This document shows positions 1 to 11,326 of a stretch of DNA of 64,000 nucleotides, in pieces (the stretch's first letter is position 1; each line of letters begins with the position of its first letter). A program made the position numbers and the translations under genes. The stretch covers positions 74,914,771 through 74,978,770 of the forward strand of contig OY755039.1 in the NCBI GenBank assembly GCA_963576565.1, given 5' to 3'. The notes beneath the pieces are model-generated. The model saw only the letters and a program-made list of their open reading frames with translations, was not told the DNA's origin and made no database searches. Source of the stretch: Aspidapion aeneum. Taxonomy: Eukaryota; Arthropoda; Insecta; Coleoptera; Brentidae.

Positions 1-667
1 TTAATATTTTTAAGAAAAACGCATTTTTCTCATATGCACAAAGGATCTATTCTTAAAACTGATTAATTTTTGAGACTAAAGCTCTTGTCGTTTTTGTAAA
101 ATTTACGTTTTTGTTAACATTACGGCTTATGGGAAATCGGTTTGTTTGTCCCATGGAAGACATCTTGGATTTGATCATATGTTTTGTTAGACAGCCCTAT
201 CCCAGTACTTAGACCAGCAAGTGTCAGTCAAGTCACTTTTACGTCATTTTAATAAATTTATTTAAAAAAAATTCAGTTTCGTTTTGTTTGTGCAAGTTAT
301 ATAATAAAAATTACGATATTAGAACACATTTTCCGACAATGTCAAGTTTGGGAAGTACGTGTAAATTGAAAAATGTAAGTAATTCACTTAAATATCGCTG
401 CATTTTCAATTAAACCTCGTTCCCTACAAACTTAAACCTATAGTTTAAACCATTTCTTTTCCGTTTTTTCAATTTTTTTACGAAATCCTTGCAGATTCTT
501 ATTTAAACCGGTTTTTTTTCATTGCGATATAACCTATGTAGTTATAATTAGTCCAAAATTCTATTAACTTTTATTAAGTTTAAAAGAAATTCAGTTAAAA
601 CGTTTCACAAAAGATAAACTAAAAGTTAAACTTAAACCTTAAACCATCTTAATAAATACCGCTGAGT
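1..667. other. AT-rich stretch without a recognised gene
   Basis: No frame gives a protein-like translation and no terminal repeat pair was seen. It is ordinary AT-rich sequence in front of a decayed LINE. Confidence 0.5.
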
Positions 668-1024
668 ATGTTTGTTAGCAGGTTGGATCAGTCAAACACA
701 GAGGATACATTACAAGACCACCACCACACAAGTTTATTGGGTAATAAATATGAATTTACCATAACTCAGCAACAAGTTAAATTAGAGCAGTATAGCAGCT
801 TTAAGGTAGATATTGATCCCGTCTTACAAAATCAATTTATGGAACGGGAAAACTGACCAGACGGTGTTGTGGTTAAGAAATTTCGGTTTTTTCGAGGAGA
901 AGTTATGCCCCCCACTTCAACATACCGATTCCACAGAACGCCATCTTATCACAAAAACTCCTACAGGAACTATTAAAATGAACAAAAAAATACAAAAAAA
1001 CTTGAACTCTCAATATTTGCTTTA

Positions 1025-1596
1025 AATATATAAAGTGCTAGAAACAAAATGGATGAACTAGACGTACTGTTATCAGACATGGACTTTTCAGAAATAGTTT
1101 GTCTAACGGAACACTGGCTAACAAGTTATTTATAACAAATCTACTATGAAAAATGCGGGTATACTTGTCAAAAATAGTCTTACTTTTGAAATTATAAATA
1201 GATTTAATAATTTAAACAGTGATAGAAATTTTAAAATGACTGTGTAAACTTAAAACCCAACAACATTTACATCTTAAGTATCTATAGATCACCTTTAGCA
1301 AATATTGAAAATTTTTACGAAAACTTAAATAAGATCCTCATCAACTTGCCCCCAAAGCAAATATTGTTCTTACTGGTGATCTAAATATAAATCAATATCT
1401 TAAAACTTCCCAAATGTTGCAACTAAAATGTATATTTCTGGCAAATAATATAAAAATGCATGTAAACTCTTTCACTCGCATTACAAAAAATAGTGCAAAC
1501 ATGATCGACTACTTTTGCACTAACTTTCTTTCTGAAACAAAAGTTGAAACAATTAACACTGATTTAAGTTGCAAATATACAAATTTCGCTAAATGA
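1025..1596 (+). pseudogene. LINE A apurinic-type endonuclease domain, broken
   Basis: The frame at 1025 reads N-I-stop-S-A-R-N-K-M-D-E-L-D, then a segment ending IVCLTEHWL, the usual opening of CR1-group endonucleases (CLTEHW carries the catalytic Glu). A TAA at 1031 sits where these proteins usually have Arg. Later pieces include KNAGILVKNSL (about 1147), ILSIYRSP (about 1274) and TGDLNIN (about 1372), the last matching the GDFN motif. The domain is spread over several frames with stops, so it cannot nick DNA. The next block at 1414-1596 (SFTRI, NMIDY) fits the C-terminal part of the same fold. Confidence 0.72.
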
Positions 1597-1666
1597 GACT
1601 ACTGATAAGATTCCTGAGAAAATTCAAATTTTTTCTGGAAAAAATAAAGCAAAGTTCAGAAAGACA

Positions 1667-3400
1667 TTGTCGACAATAGACTGGACGGCACTTTTGCATG
1701 TTCCTTTAAATGAAAAATGTGCGTTTTTTCAACAGTCTGTAAACAATGTCGTAGAAACTTGCTTTCCCTGGAAAACTAAACGAAACTTGCAGTCTATACA
1801 GTACATTACAAGTGCAATAAAAATGTCATGTCGAAACAAACGCTCGCTATCCTACATTGCCAAATTTAGGCTTCATTAATTACTTTAAAAAATATAAATT
1901 TATCCTAAAAGAAATTATTTTGAAAGCCAAATCTTTATTTTATAAAAATCAAATTGAAACAGCAAAAAATAACAAAAAAGAAACTTGGAACATAATAAAT
2001 AAATTATCAGGTAGACAAAAAACAGCAAACAAAAAATATTGAACTTAAAGTGAATTCTGTTATCATCAAAGAACCACTAGCAATGGCTAACACATTAAAT
2101 ACTCATTTTGCACCCCCAGCAGCCTCTGTTACAAAGAACATAAAGTCAAAAATAGATCTTAATAATTTACTAAAAAAGAAAAGAATTAATGAAATAAATA
2201 GCTTTGTATTTTTGCCCACCTCGACTGAAGAAGTAATAAAAACAATAAAAGAACTAAAGAACAAAAACTCTCATGGTATAGATCGCTTATCTGTTAAAAT
2301 TATTAAAGAATTTCCAGAAAACTGTTGCGAAGCTCTAAGTTACATCATAAATGAATCTTTTAGTGAAGGCTACTTTCCAACCGACCTGAAAACTGCAATA
2401 GTGGTGCCTTTTCCAAAAGGGGGAGACCCCCTCTTACCGGTTATATTAAAGATTTTCGAAAAAATAGAAAATCTAGAATGTTATCTTACTTTGAAAAAAT
2501 CAAACTTCCTTCCAAAAAACAATTTGGCTTTCAAAATAAAAAAGGCACTAGATGCTTTTTCAACTTCCTAAAAGAAGTATACTCAAAATTGGATAAGTCT
2601 TTTGTAGCATCGGTGTTCTGTGATCTCGCAAAAGCCTTTGATTGCGTAGATCACAGTACACTGCTGCACAAAATGGAATTTTACGGCTTTCGTGGCAGGG
2701 TCTTGCAGTGGTTTATGTCCTATCTTGTAAATAGAAGACAAATTACGACAGTAAGGGACAGAGGTGGGGTGATTAGATCTTCTCTTGCTTCAATGACTTG
2801 CGGTGTACCTCAGGGATCTGTTCTGAGTCCCATTCTTTTTCTTCTCTTCCTCGATGACCTTTCAGATCTTCCTATTCAAGGTATTTTTACGTTTTTTGCA
2901 GATGACACTTGGTCATCAAATAACAAAGAGGAGTTGGAGAGGATGATGAATGAGGACCTTGAGCAGATCAAAGGGTGGTTCGATGCTAATAAGTTGGCTC
3001 TAAATTTAAGTAAAACTAAACATATGGTATTTCAAACAGAACAAAACTAAATCTTCAAATAGAGGGCCAAGCTATCCAAAGTGTTAAAGAATATACATTT
3101 TTGGGTATTACTGTTGATCATAAACTATCATGGGTGACACAATATAACAACACATTAAAAAAATTATGCTTTAAGCCTTTATGCAATAAAAGTAACAAGG
3201 AAGACCCTAAATCAAGAAGCTGCAATTGAGTCGCATGTACGATATTGCATTCTCTTTTGGGGTTACTCTGCGAATTATAGCATGCAGCTAGTTTTTTTAC
3301 TACAAAAATGGGCAATTCACCTCAAAGCAAAGATCTCTAATTTAACATCCTGCCAATCATATTTTAAATCCCTAAAAATTCTTACAGTTTTTGATGTTAT
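1667..3400 (+). pseudogene. LINE A reverse transcriptase, frameshifted
   Basis: Residues of the 2050-2571 frame contain the RT entry region (KNKNSHGIDRLSVKIIKEF, then a V-V-P-F-P-K-G-G-D strand). The reading then moves to the 2478-3050 frame, which carries CDLAKAFDCVDH, GVPQGSVLSPILF and the catalytic FFADDT (about 2893-2910). Past the stop at 3050 the wording continues as VKEYTFLGITVDHKLSW (about 3085-3132). At least one frameshift near 2480-2570 and a stop at 3048 break it; the NYRPISLL block expected between the first two pieces is missing, suggesting a deletion of tens of codons. The role in a live element would be target-primed reverse transcription of its own RNA. Confidence 0.85.
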
Positions 3401-3533
3401 TTGATATTGACTAGCTATAAGAAATTTAAAAAAATTATAGATCTAAAAGTGCGCAGCAGTTAATCAATAAGTAATTATGTAATTTGATTTGTTTGTTATT
3501 TATCATGTGTGAAGGGGTATTGTATAAAATATT

Positions 3534-3762
<229 letters not shown>

Positions 3763-4160
3763 GAATCTCTAACATTGATTCACAGTTACACCCAGAAGGG
3801 ATTCTTTCAAAAAAGATGCGAATTACATCAATATAATACAAGGACAAAAAATCACTTGTATACTGTTAGGCCACTGTCGGCACTTACCAGGAACTTCCTT
3901 TTTCATCTGGGAAAAACTATTTACAATAGACTACCAAATAATATAAAAGATTTAAATGTAAAATTGCTTTAAAAAATTATTTGCTAGAATCAGTACACTA
4001 TTCACTAAAATATATAACTGAAAATATAAACCTTTTTTCCAACTTTACTATTAAAACAAAAAAAATCAACTTTATTTCTTTAATTATGGATTGTTTTTAG
4101 CTATAGGGGGGAAAATATTGTACAGCTATAGGCTTTCTGCAATAAATAAATTTTGAATTT
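3763..4160 (+). pseudogene. 3' end of a second CR1-group LINE
   Basis: The 3775-3972 frame ends in the C-terminal signature of CR1-group ORF2: HQYNTRTKNHLYTVRP, then FHLGKTIYNRLPNNIKDLN. A short A-rich 3' UTR follows and ends with CAATAAATAAATTTTG (about 4139-4156), a simple-repeat tail. It lies directly after the (TAAA)n tract, so it is either the site into which LINE A inserted or a separate 5'-truncated copy. LINE A itself lacks this C-terminal block. Confidence 0.65.
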
Positions 4161-4756
4161 TTAAAAATGAAACACTTTTAAATTAATTTTAACGCTTTGT
4201 CATCGGTTTTATTCATAAATAATGTTTCAGTTGTTAACTTTAGTATCATAAACAACAGATACATTTTAAGAAATTTAATTTTTTTTGGCAAAAGGTAAAA
4301 AAAGTCAAATTACAAAACAAATATTTTTTAGATAGTTATGTGTATAGGTATGACAACAAACACAATTACGACATTTGTTTCACAGCCAACTAAGTGAAAA
4401 GTTTTTTTAATAAATTTATATTTTCCACGATCTAATGATAGTTATATGGTTGAAAAGCTCTTTTTATGCTCTATAGTTGGTTATGGTAACAAAAAAAACT
4501 AGAAAGCATGGAAACAATTCGTTAACGTCATTCAACTGGTTGTAGTTGCTTATACAAAACTACTAAATTGTATAAAATTTGTTTAAAAGGTGGCGGAGAT
4601 ATTTATACGAAAAACACAACTTTAAGTTTTGATTCGATATTTTGAAATCCCCTGTAGATATTTTAATTTCAATACATCATCTGATTGGGCTTGGAATCGC
4701 GTTTATTTAACCAAAATTGTATCTCTTCCTGTTTGCGAAATCCCCATGTATTTACT
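4161..4756. other. No gene seen
   Basis: AT-rich, stops in all frames, no repeat pair recognised. Confidence 0.5.
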
Positions 4757-4876
4757 TCGGAATGGGACAACTGGGCGCCGCCAACTGGGCGCCGGGCCTA
4801 CTGGGCGCCGGGCCTACTGGGCGCCAGGCCAACTTGGCGCCGCCAACTGAGCGCCGGCCAACTCGGCGCCGGACTA
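4757..4876. repeat. GGCGCC-rich short tandem block
   Basis: About seven imperfect copies of a 14-17 bp unit with the core GGGCGCCGGGCCAACT, an extreme GC island in AT-rich DNA. It begins GGGACAACTGGGCGCC and ends in GGACTAAATTTTTTT then GATAAAATGTG. The same order of motifs occurs at 48217-48330 and, inverted, at 48525-48647, so it is a transposon end rather than a gene or CpG promoter. Confidence 0.85.
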
Positions 4877-5027
4877 AATTTTTTTTTTTTGATAAAATGT
4901 GTAGATGAAAAATAAATTATATTATTTATATAAAAACATGTTTAAAAAATCCTTTACGCAATTTTTTACAAGCTTTTATTTAGCTTCAGATGTTCTGTCT
5001 AACTAACTATCTATCAAATCTTGTGAA

Positions 5028-6290
5028 GCGTTTTTGACACACTTTCCATTATCCGATTTGGATGAAATTTGGTACACATATAGTGATCCGATGACAATAC
5101 AATATTAAGAAAAAAATATCCTCCCACTTCTACCCCCACCCCCTTTCATAGAAAAATGAGTTTTTGACACACTTCCCATTATCCGATTTGGATGAAATTT
5201 GGTATTTACATAGTGGTCCACTCCTACCCCCACCCTGATCTATAGAAAAATGCGTTTTTGACACACTTCCCATTATCCGATTTGGATGAAATTTGGTATA
5301 CATATAGTGATCCGATGACAATACAATATTAGGAAAAAAATATCCACCCACCCCTACCCCCACCCCCTTCCATTGAGAATGCGTTTTTGACACCTTTCCC
5401 ATTATCCGATTTGGATGAAATTTGGTATACATATAGTGGTCCGATGACAATACAACATTGAAAAAAAAATCCTACCACTCCTACCCCCACCCTCATCTAT
5501 AGAAAAATGCGTTTTTGACACACTTCCCATTATCCGATTTGGATGAAATTTGGTATACATATAGTGATCCGATGACAATACAATATTAGGAAAAAAATAT
5601 CCTCCCACCTCTACCCCCACCCCCTTTTATAGAAAAATAAGTTTTTGACACACTTGCCATTATCCGATTTGGATGAAATTTGGTATTCGCATAGTGGTCC
5701 GATGACAATACAACATTGAAAAAAAAATCCTATTAGTCCTACCCCCACCCTTATCTATGGAAAAATGCGTTTTTGACACACTTCCCATTATCCGATTTGG
5801 ATGAAATTTGGTATACATATAGTGGTCCGATGACAATACAACATTGAAAAAAAAAATCTATCACTCCTACCCCCACCCTCATCTATAGAAAAATGCGTTT
5901 TTGACACCCTTGCCATTATCCGATTTGGATGAAATTTGGTATACATATAGTGGTCCAATGACAATATAAAATTGAAAAAAAAATCCTACCACTCCTACCC
6001 CCACCCTCATCTATAGAAAAATGCGTTTTTGACACACTTCCCATTATCCGATTTGGATGAAATTTGGTATACATATAGTGGTCCGATGACAATACAACAT
6101 TGAAAAAAAAATTCTACCAATCCTACCCCCACCCTCATCTATAGAAAAATGCGTTTTTGACACCCTTCCAATTATCCGATTTGGATGAAATTTGGTATAC
6201 ATATAGTGGTCCGATAACAATACAATAATAATGAAAAAATGTCCTCCCACCCTCTTCCATAAAAAATGCGTTTTTAAAACACTTCACTTC
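5028..6290 (-). repeat. Left arm: ~128 bp satellite, about 10 units
   Basis: GTTTTTGACAC starts units at 5254, 5382, 5511, 5641, 5769, 5897, 6025 and 6152, a spacing of 127-130 bp. Each unit holds CCCATTATCCGATTTGGATG, a GTGGTCCGATGACAATAC block and a CCTACCCCCACCC tract. The first units (5028-5253) are irregular and the last (from 6270) has lost the CCGATTTGG block. Apparent proteins here are translations of the array. Confidence 0.92.
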
Positions 6291-7249
6291 AAATGACTTT
6301 TATAAAATTTGGTATATGCATAAAGGTCCGCAAAACAGCCCAAACAAAAAATATATTTCTACCTCTACCCCCACCCTCTCCTTCCCCCAATAGAAAAATG
6401 AGTGATGTGAAAAATGAACTCACGATCAGCGATTTCATTATAATCTAGAATAAACTCTTCTTTATTTATTTACCTCTGCATTTTTCTGCAGATTGATTCT
6501 TGCAAATAGTGATATTTAATTGATACGGATATCTTATTGTGCTAACATCGTCAAAATTTCCATCAGTCGGCCATCGCTTTTATTAAATTTTTAGTGCATT
6601 TTATAAAAGCTTGTGATTTTTTTTACTAATTTATTTGAAATTTGTTATTGTTAAGTAAAGTTAAATCCATTAAGTCGACTGTTGAATCTTGGTAGTTGTA
6701 GTGTTTGGTAACCTGGTAATATTACAATTTACGTTTTTTATTACAACAATGGCGGATCCAAAAATCAAAATGGCGGACCCAAAATGGCGGATTTTCTTAT
6801 TTACTAACCGATTTGTCTCAAACTTGAAATATTACATTGCTTGAGGTCATTTAACAACATTTTTTACTCAAACTTAAAAAAATCAAAATGGCGAATTTTC
6901 TTATTTACTAACCGATTTGTCTCAAACTTGAAATATTACATTGCTTGAGGTCATTTAACAACATTTTTTACTCAAACTTACAAAAATCAAAATGGCGGAT
7001 CCAAAATGGCGGATTTTTTTATTTACTAACCGATTTGTCTCAAACTTGAAATATTATATTGCTTGAGGTCATTTAACAAAATTTTTTAAAATAATAAATA
7101 AAGAAGAGTTTATTCTAGATTATAATGAAATCGCTGATCGTGAGTTGTTTGGAAACTCATTTTTCTATTGGGGGAAGAAGAGGGTGGGGGTTGAGGTAGA
7201 AATATATTTTTTGTTTGGGCTGTATTGCCATCGGACCTTTATGCATATA
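6291..7249. repeat. Foldback centre with ~100-120 bp tandem repeat
   Basis: ATTTACTAACCGATTTGTCT recurs after GGCGGATTTTC-type motifs near 6789, 6890 and 7009. A block near 6660-6715 (TTAAGTCGACTGTTGAATCT then GTAGTGTT) closely matches the middle of the short element at 48.2 kb (about 48375-48415), which ties the two elements into one family. Confidence 0.75.
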
Positions 7250-8900
7250 CCAAATTTTATAAAAGTCATTTGAAGTGAAGTGTGTCAAAAACGCATTTTT
7301 TATGGAAGGGGGTGGGGGGTAGGGGTGGGAGGACATTTTTTAATTATTGTTGTATTGTCATCGGATCACTATATGTATACCAAATTTCATCCAAATCGGA
7401 TAATGGGAAGTGTGTCAAAAACGCATTTTTCTATAGATGAGGGTGGGGGTAGCAGTGGTAGGATTTTTTTTTCAATGTTGTATTGTCATCGGACCACTAT
7501 ATGTATACCAAATTTCATCCAAATCGGATAATGGGAAGGGTGTCAAAAACGCATTTTCTATGGAAGGGGATGGGGGTAGGGGTGGGAGGATATTTTTTTT
7601 TAAATGTTGTATTGTCATCGGACCACTATGTGAATACCAAATTTCATCCAAATCGGATAATGGGAAGTGTGTCAAAAACTCATTTTTCTATGAAAGGGGG
7701 TGGGGGTAGAGGTGGGAGGATATTTTTTTCTTAATATTGTTATGTCATCGGATCACTATATGTATACGAAATTTCATCCAAATCGGATAATGGGAAGTGT
7801 GTCAAAAACGTATTTTTCTATAGATGAGGGTGGGGGTAGCAGTGGTAGGATTTTTTTTTCAATGTTGTATTGTCATCGGACCACTATATGTATACCAAAT
7901 TTCATCCAAATCGGATAATAGAAAGGGTGTCAAAAATGCTTTTATTATTATGATAATATTAGAATGTTATAAAATAATTTTTTAATTTTTAGTACATTTT
8001 ATAAAAGCTTGTGACTTAAAAAAACTTTTTCTCCAATTTATTTTTTACTTTTTAGTCTCAGCTATCTACTCTTAAATGAAAATATTTGTTCAGTAACAGA
8101 ACAGAAGAGGTTATTCTAGATTATAATGAAATCGCTGATCGTGAGTTGTTTGGAAACTCATTTTTCTATTGGGGGAAGGAGAGGGTGGGGGTAGAGATAG
8201 AAATGTTTGGGCTGTATTGCCATCGGACCTTTATGCATAAACCAAATTTTATAAAAGTCATTTGAAGTGAAGTGAGTCAAAAACGCATTTTTTCATTATT
8301 GTTGTATTATGATCGGACCACTATATGTATACCAAATTTCATCGAAATCGGATAATGGGAAGTGTGTCAAAAAAGCATTTTTCTATAGATGGTGGTGGGG
8401 GTAGGAGTGGTAGGATTTTCTGTTTTAATGTTGTATTGTCATCGGACCACTATATGTATACCAAATTTCATCCAAATCGGATAATGGGAAGGGTGTCAAA
8501 AACGCATTTTCTATGGAAGGGGATGGGGGTAGGGGTGGGAGGATATTTTTTTTTAAATGTTGTATTGTCATCGGACCACTATGTGAATACCAAATTTCAT
8601 CCAAATCGGATAACAGGAAGTGTATCAAAAACAAATTTTTCTATGGAAGGGGGTGGGGGTAGGGGTGGGAGGATATTTTTTTCTTGTTGTTGTATTATCA
8701 TCGGACCACTATGTGTATACCAAATTTTATCCAAATCGGATTACGGGAAGTGTGTCAAAAACACATTTTTCTATAGAAGGGGTGGGGGTAGGGGTGGGAG
8801 GATATTTTTTTCTTAGTGTTGTATTGTCATGGGACCACTATGTGTGTACCAAATTTCATCGAAATCGGATAATGGGAAGTGTGTTAAAAACGCTTCACAA
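7250..8900 (+). repeat. Right arm: ~128 bp satellite in two blocks
   Basis: The same unit as the left arm, now in plus orientation. One block covers 7270-7935 (five units) and a second 8290-8900 (about five units). They are separated by a stretch (7936-8290) containing a second copy of the 7100-7270 junction, so the inner boundary was itself duplicated. Units at 8500-8800 carry private changes, such as GATAACAGG and GATTACGGG in place of GATAATGGG. Confidence 0.9.
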
Positions 8901-8975
8901 GATTTGATAGATACTTAGTTAGATAGACAGAACATCTGAAGCTAAATAAAAGCTTGTAAAAATAATTTTTTATAT

Positions 8976-9519
8976 TTTTTTTTAGCTATACCCAAGAGTT
9001 CAAAGAGCAGAAGAAGTCTACTAATTTTTTCTTCCCATTTTTAAGTCATGTACCTTGCCTATATTTTAGTTCTAAATTATACAAAAAATACCGTTTTTGC
9101 CTTTACTCAATATATTACTGTTATATTGCTTAGTTTAAGGTAAGAACCAAAAAAGAGATCGTAAAAATAGAAAATATTCTGTAAACTCTTAAGTTAAATA
9201 TTGACACGGAATATACACCACACAAATTTACCATTTTTGATAAAAAGTGATATATTTGTGTGTTTACGAATTGCATAGTTTTTTATTTATTGTTTATTTT
9301 AATTGATCCTACGGATCGACAAATATATGTGCAATAGACCAAACCATTCGTTGGATTTAACTAACTAACACCAAACCTAATATGGAAGCCAGTTTGACGT
9401 AGTTTTATTTGGTTCACGATTTCCGAGGTGGGAATTTGAAAAACAAAACGGTTAACTTTTAGCAACTAAAGACTCATCAGCGCAAGGCAAAAAGTTAAGT
9501 GAATGTCAATATTTTGACA
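8976..9519. other. No gene seen
   Basis: AT-rich with no protein-like frame. The last 30 bases before 9520 may be the continuation of the gypsy fragment at 10057, but the match is too short to assert. Confidence 0.45.
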
Positions 9520-10056
9520 TACCGGGTGGGTAAAAAAAAACCGGACAATTTGTTTTTCATTATAACTTTTGAACTATACAATCGATTTCAATGGGACGAA
9601 CTGCACTTATTAGAGAATTAATCAGAGTTTTGACTAAATATATTTTTTTGCCCGCCATCTCAAAATCCAAGATGGCGGACATAAATGCAGACATGATTGG
9701 CAAGACAATCGTATAATATGCAAAACAAGGGTAGAAACAAAAATATTTTGTTTAGAACCATTGAACCGATTTTGCTGATTCGTACCTTGTTGTGCGTGGC
9801 AAGAATGCAGCTTTGTTACTGATTTAAATAAACAATTAAAACATGTTCGCAACACAAGAATAAACGAGTATCTTTGAAGGCTAGAATTTAATTTCGTCCG
9901 CCATCTTGGATTTTAAGACGGCGGACCAAAAAATATATTTACTCAAAACTCCGATTAATTCTCTGTCAAGTGCAGTTTGTCCCATTAAAATCGATGGTAT
10001 AGTTCAAAAGTTATAATGAAAAAAATATTGTCCGGTTTTTTTTGGCCCACCCGGTA
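9520..10056. mobile_element. TA-flanked inverted-repeat element, CCGGGTGGG family
   Basis: The ends read TACCGGGTGGG and CCCACCCGGTA with TA on both sides, typical of Tc1/mariner-type non-autonomous elements. The inverted repeat runs well over 100 bp per side (CCGGACAATTT, TATAACTTTTGAACTATA, GAGAATTAATCAGAGTTTTG). No transposase is present. Larger or degraded relatives lie at 21877-23664 and 43430-43933. Confidence 0.85.
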
Positions 10057-10145
10057 TTTGAATATATTGATTTAGCATCCGGTTTTCATCAAATAGAAAT
10101 CGACCAAAAAGATATTTAAAAAACAGCCTTTTCTGTTAAAAATTG
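10057..10145 (+). pseudogene. Ty3/gypsy-type reverse transcriptase scrap
   Basis: Translation gives EYIDLASGFHQIEIDQKDI, a stop, then KTAFSVKN, the well-conserved palm segment of gypsy-type pol (DLASGFHQI, KTAFS). Only about 30 residues survive, with one in-frame TAA. It begins exactly at the right end of the 9520-10056 element, which suggests that element inserted into an already decayed LTR retrotransposon. No LTRs were found. Confidence 0.65.
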
Positions 10146-10714
10146 ACACTCTCACAAATGTTTTGTTATGTTAATAGTTTTGACTATAAGTTGTAGTTTT
10201 TTTAATTAAATTCTGCCAAATGGTCCTAACTCCGTTATTTGCGAAACTGATATAATCACGTTTAAAGTTTTTGTGTTATTTTGACAGTTTAAATGAACCT
10301 ATATATGTGGTTCTTAACTTTTGAGGTCTAAGTCTAAATATGCCAATAACTCAATTTTTCGGCAGCTGTGGCGGCAGACTTTGCCCAAACCAAAATGTTT
10401 TTAAACTCGGAATTTAACTGGTTTTGTGGGTCTTCATTATTTGAATTAAAACATGCTCCCTTTTCACCCGACAATTTGCTGCAAATCAATACCTTGTTAT
10501 GTTATATTTTCGGTTAATTTATTTGGTACTGTTCTGATTTTAAATTTCGTTTTTGAAAGTTTGTAATTCCCTAACGTCACTTTTTTCGAAAATTTATGTA
10601 CGAGTTAGTCTAACTGGCTTGCAGAGAGAAAAAACACTGATTAGTACCAAATAATTCATCTCAATATTATATGACCAATAACTGACATAAATTTAGGCTT
10701 TGTCTTCTTCTTCA
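10146..10714. other. No gene seen
   Basis: AT-rich; no coding signal or terminal repeats recognised. Confidence 0.45.
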
Positions 10715-11326
10715 AGTGGCATTACTACTTCTGGTGGGTTTTAGCCTGATTAACAAGAGCCCTCCATTCTGGTACGATTCTTCGGTAACTTCTTTCATCT
10801 TCGTCTATCCTTTCTTGTAGCCTCCCTCTTACTCTCCTCCTGCAGTCATAATTGCCGGTGTTTTTTTTCTGTGAAAATTAATCATTTAAAAAGACCTAAA
10901 TATGTATGTGTACAGGCAGAGGTAAGGTTCATAATTTTTCTTTTGGTTTAAACTAGTTTTCTGAATTTTAAATAAGAATATTTTTTATTTTCGAGCACGG
11001 CAATTTGAAAAGTCCCTGACTGTACATGTCTGAATCAAGCTGAATCTTCTGTTTGCACTGGTCGAAAGATCTTACGAAGGATTTTTCTTCCAAATATTTT
11101 TAGTTGTTCTTCATTCGCTTTTGTTAGTGTCTACTTGCTCAAAACTATAACCAAGTACCCGAAAATTATGAGCATATCTTTCGTTATTTTTTAAGAAGTT
11201 AATGTATTTAGTTTTTGACTCATTTATTTTCAATCCTCATTATTTGGCTTCTATATCTGGACTGTTAGAGTTTCGGTCAAATATCTTCCTCTACTAGGAC
11301 AACACTATGTGTTGATTTGGTGCCAA
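10715..11326 (-). pseudogene. RTE-like LINE ORF2, C-terminal half
   Basis: On the minus strand the pieces appear in order: GLKINESKTKYI (about 11230-11195), ANEEQLKIFGRKILRKIF across a frameshift (about 11120-11060), and RRVRGRLQERIDEDERSYRR then EWRALVNQAKTHQK-stop (about 10860-10735). These are the region after the RT palm and the C-terminus of RTE-type endonuclease/RT proteins common in insects. Stops and frame changes show it is dead. A mariner lies immediately upstream on the minus strand and the likely RT part of the same LINE lies beyond it (12722-12985). Confidence 0.72.

Larger units (their letters stand above)
668..3533 (+). mobile_element. Decayed non-LTR retrotransposon A (CR1/L2-like LINE)
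   Basis: Endonuclease and reverse transcriptase pieces follow each other in the right order but in several frames, so this is a dead LINE copy. The endonuclease starts near 1025, the linker is at 1667-2042, the RT at 2050-3050 and a thumb-like region at 3050-3400. Its 3' end runs straight into a (TAAA)n tract, the expected kind of tail. The short open frames at 668-1025 lie where the upstream part of the element should be, but have no recognisable domain. Placement in the CR1/L2/Daphne group rests on the NI-SARNKMDELD start of the endonuclease and on the RT wording; the exact clade is not settled. Confidence 0.8.
4757..8975. mobile_element. Giant foldback element with satellite arms
   Basis: The segment 4964-5047 (ACAAGCTTTTATTTAGCTTC and onward) is repeated in inverted form at 8878-8966. 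Inside, a ~128 bp unit is arrayed in minus orientation (5028-6290) and in plus orientation (7270-7935 and 8290-8900), so the element can fold on itself for more than 1 kb. The centre (6400-7110) has another tandem repeat with GGCGGATC/GGCGGATTTT motifs. A block around 6419-6470 (GATCAGCGATTTCATTATAA) returns inverted at 7105-7145 and 8120-8150. No transposase is present. The left end carries the GGCGCC block but the matching right block is missing, so the right end is truncated or replaced near 8975. Confidence 0.8.

Noticed and set aside
4629..4915. Gly/Arg/Ala-rich frames at the GGCGCC block (also 48066-48553)
   Set aside because: Products of the GC-rich tandem unit at a transposon end; the exception kept is the minus-strand tail 48066-48216, which lies outside the block.
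5028..6290. Regular repeats with spacers, CRISPR-like at first sight
   Set aside because: The whole 128 bp unit repeats, not a short repeat with unique spacers, and the context is eukaryotic.
5130..8907. Many Gly/His-rich frames with repeated YTKFHPNRIMG
   Set aside because: Both strands and several frames are open because the 128 bp satellite lacks stops in them; they change frame with unit length and have no start or domain.
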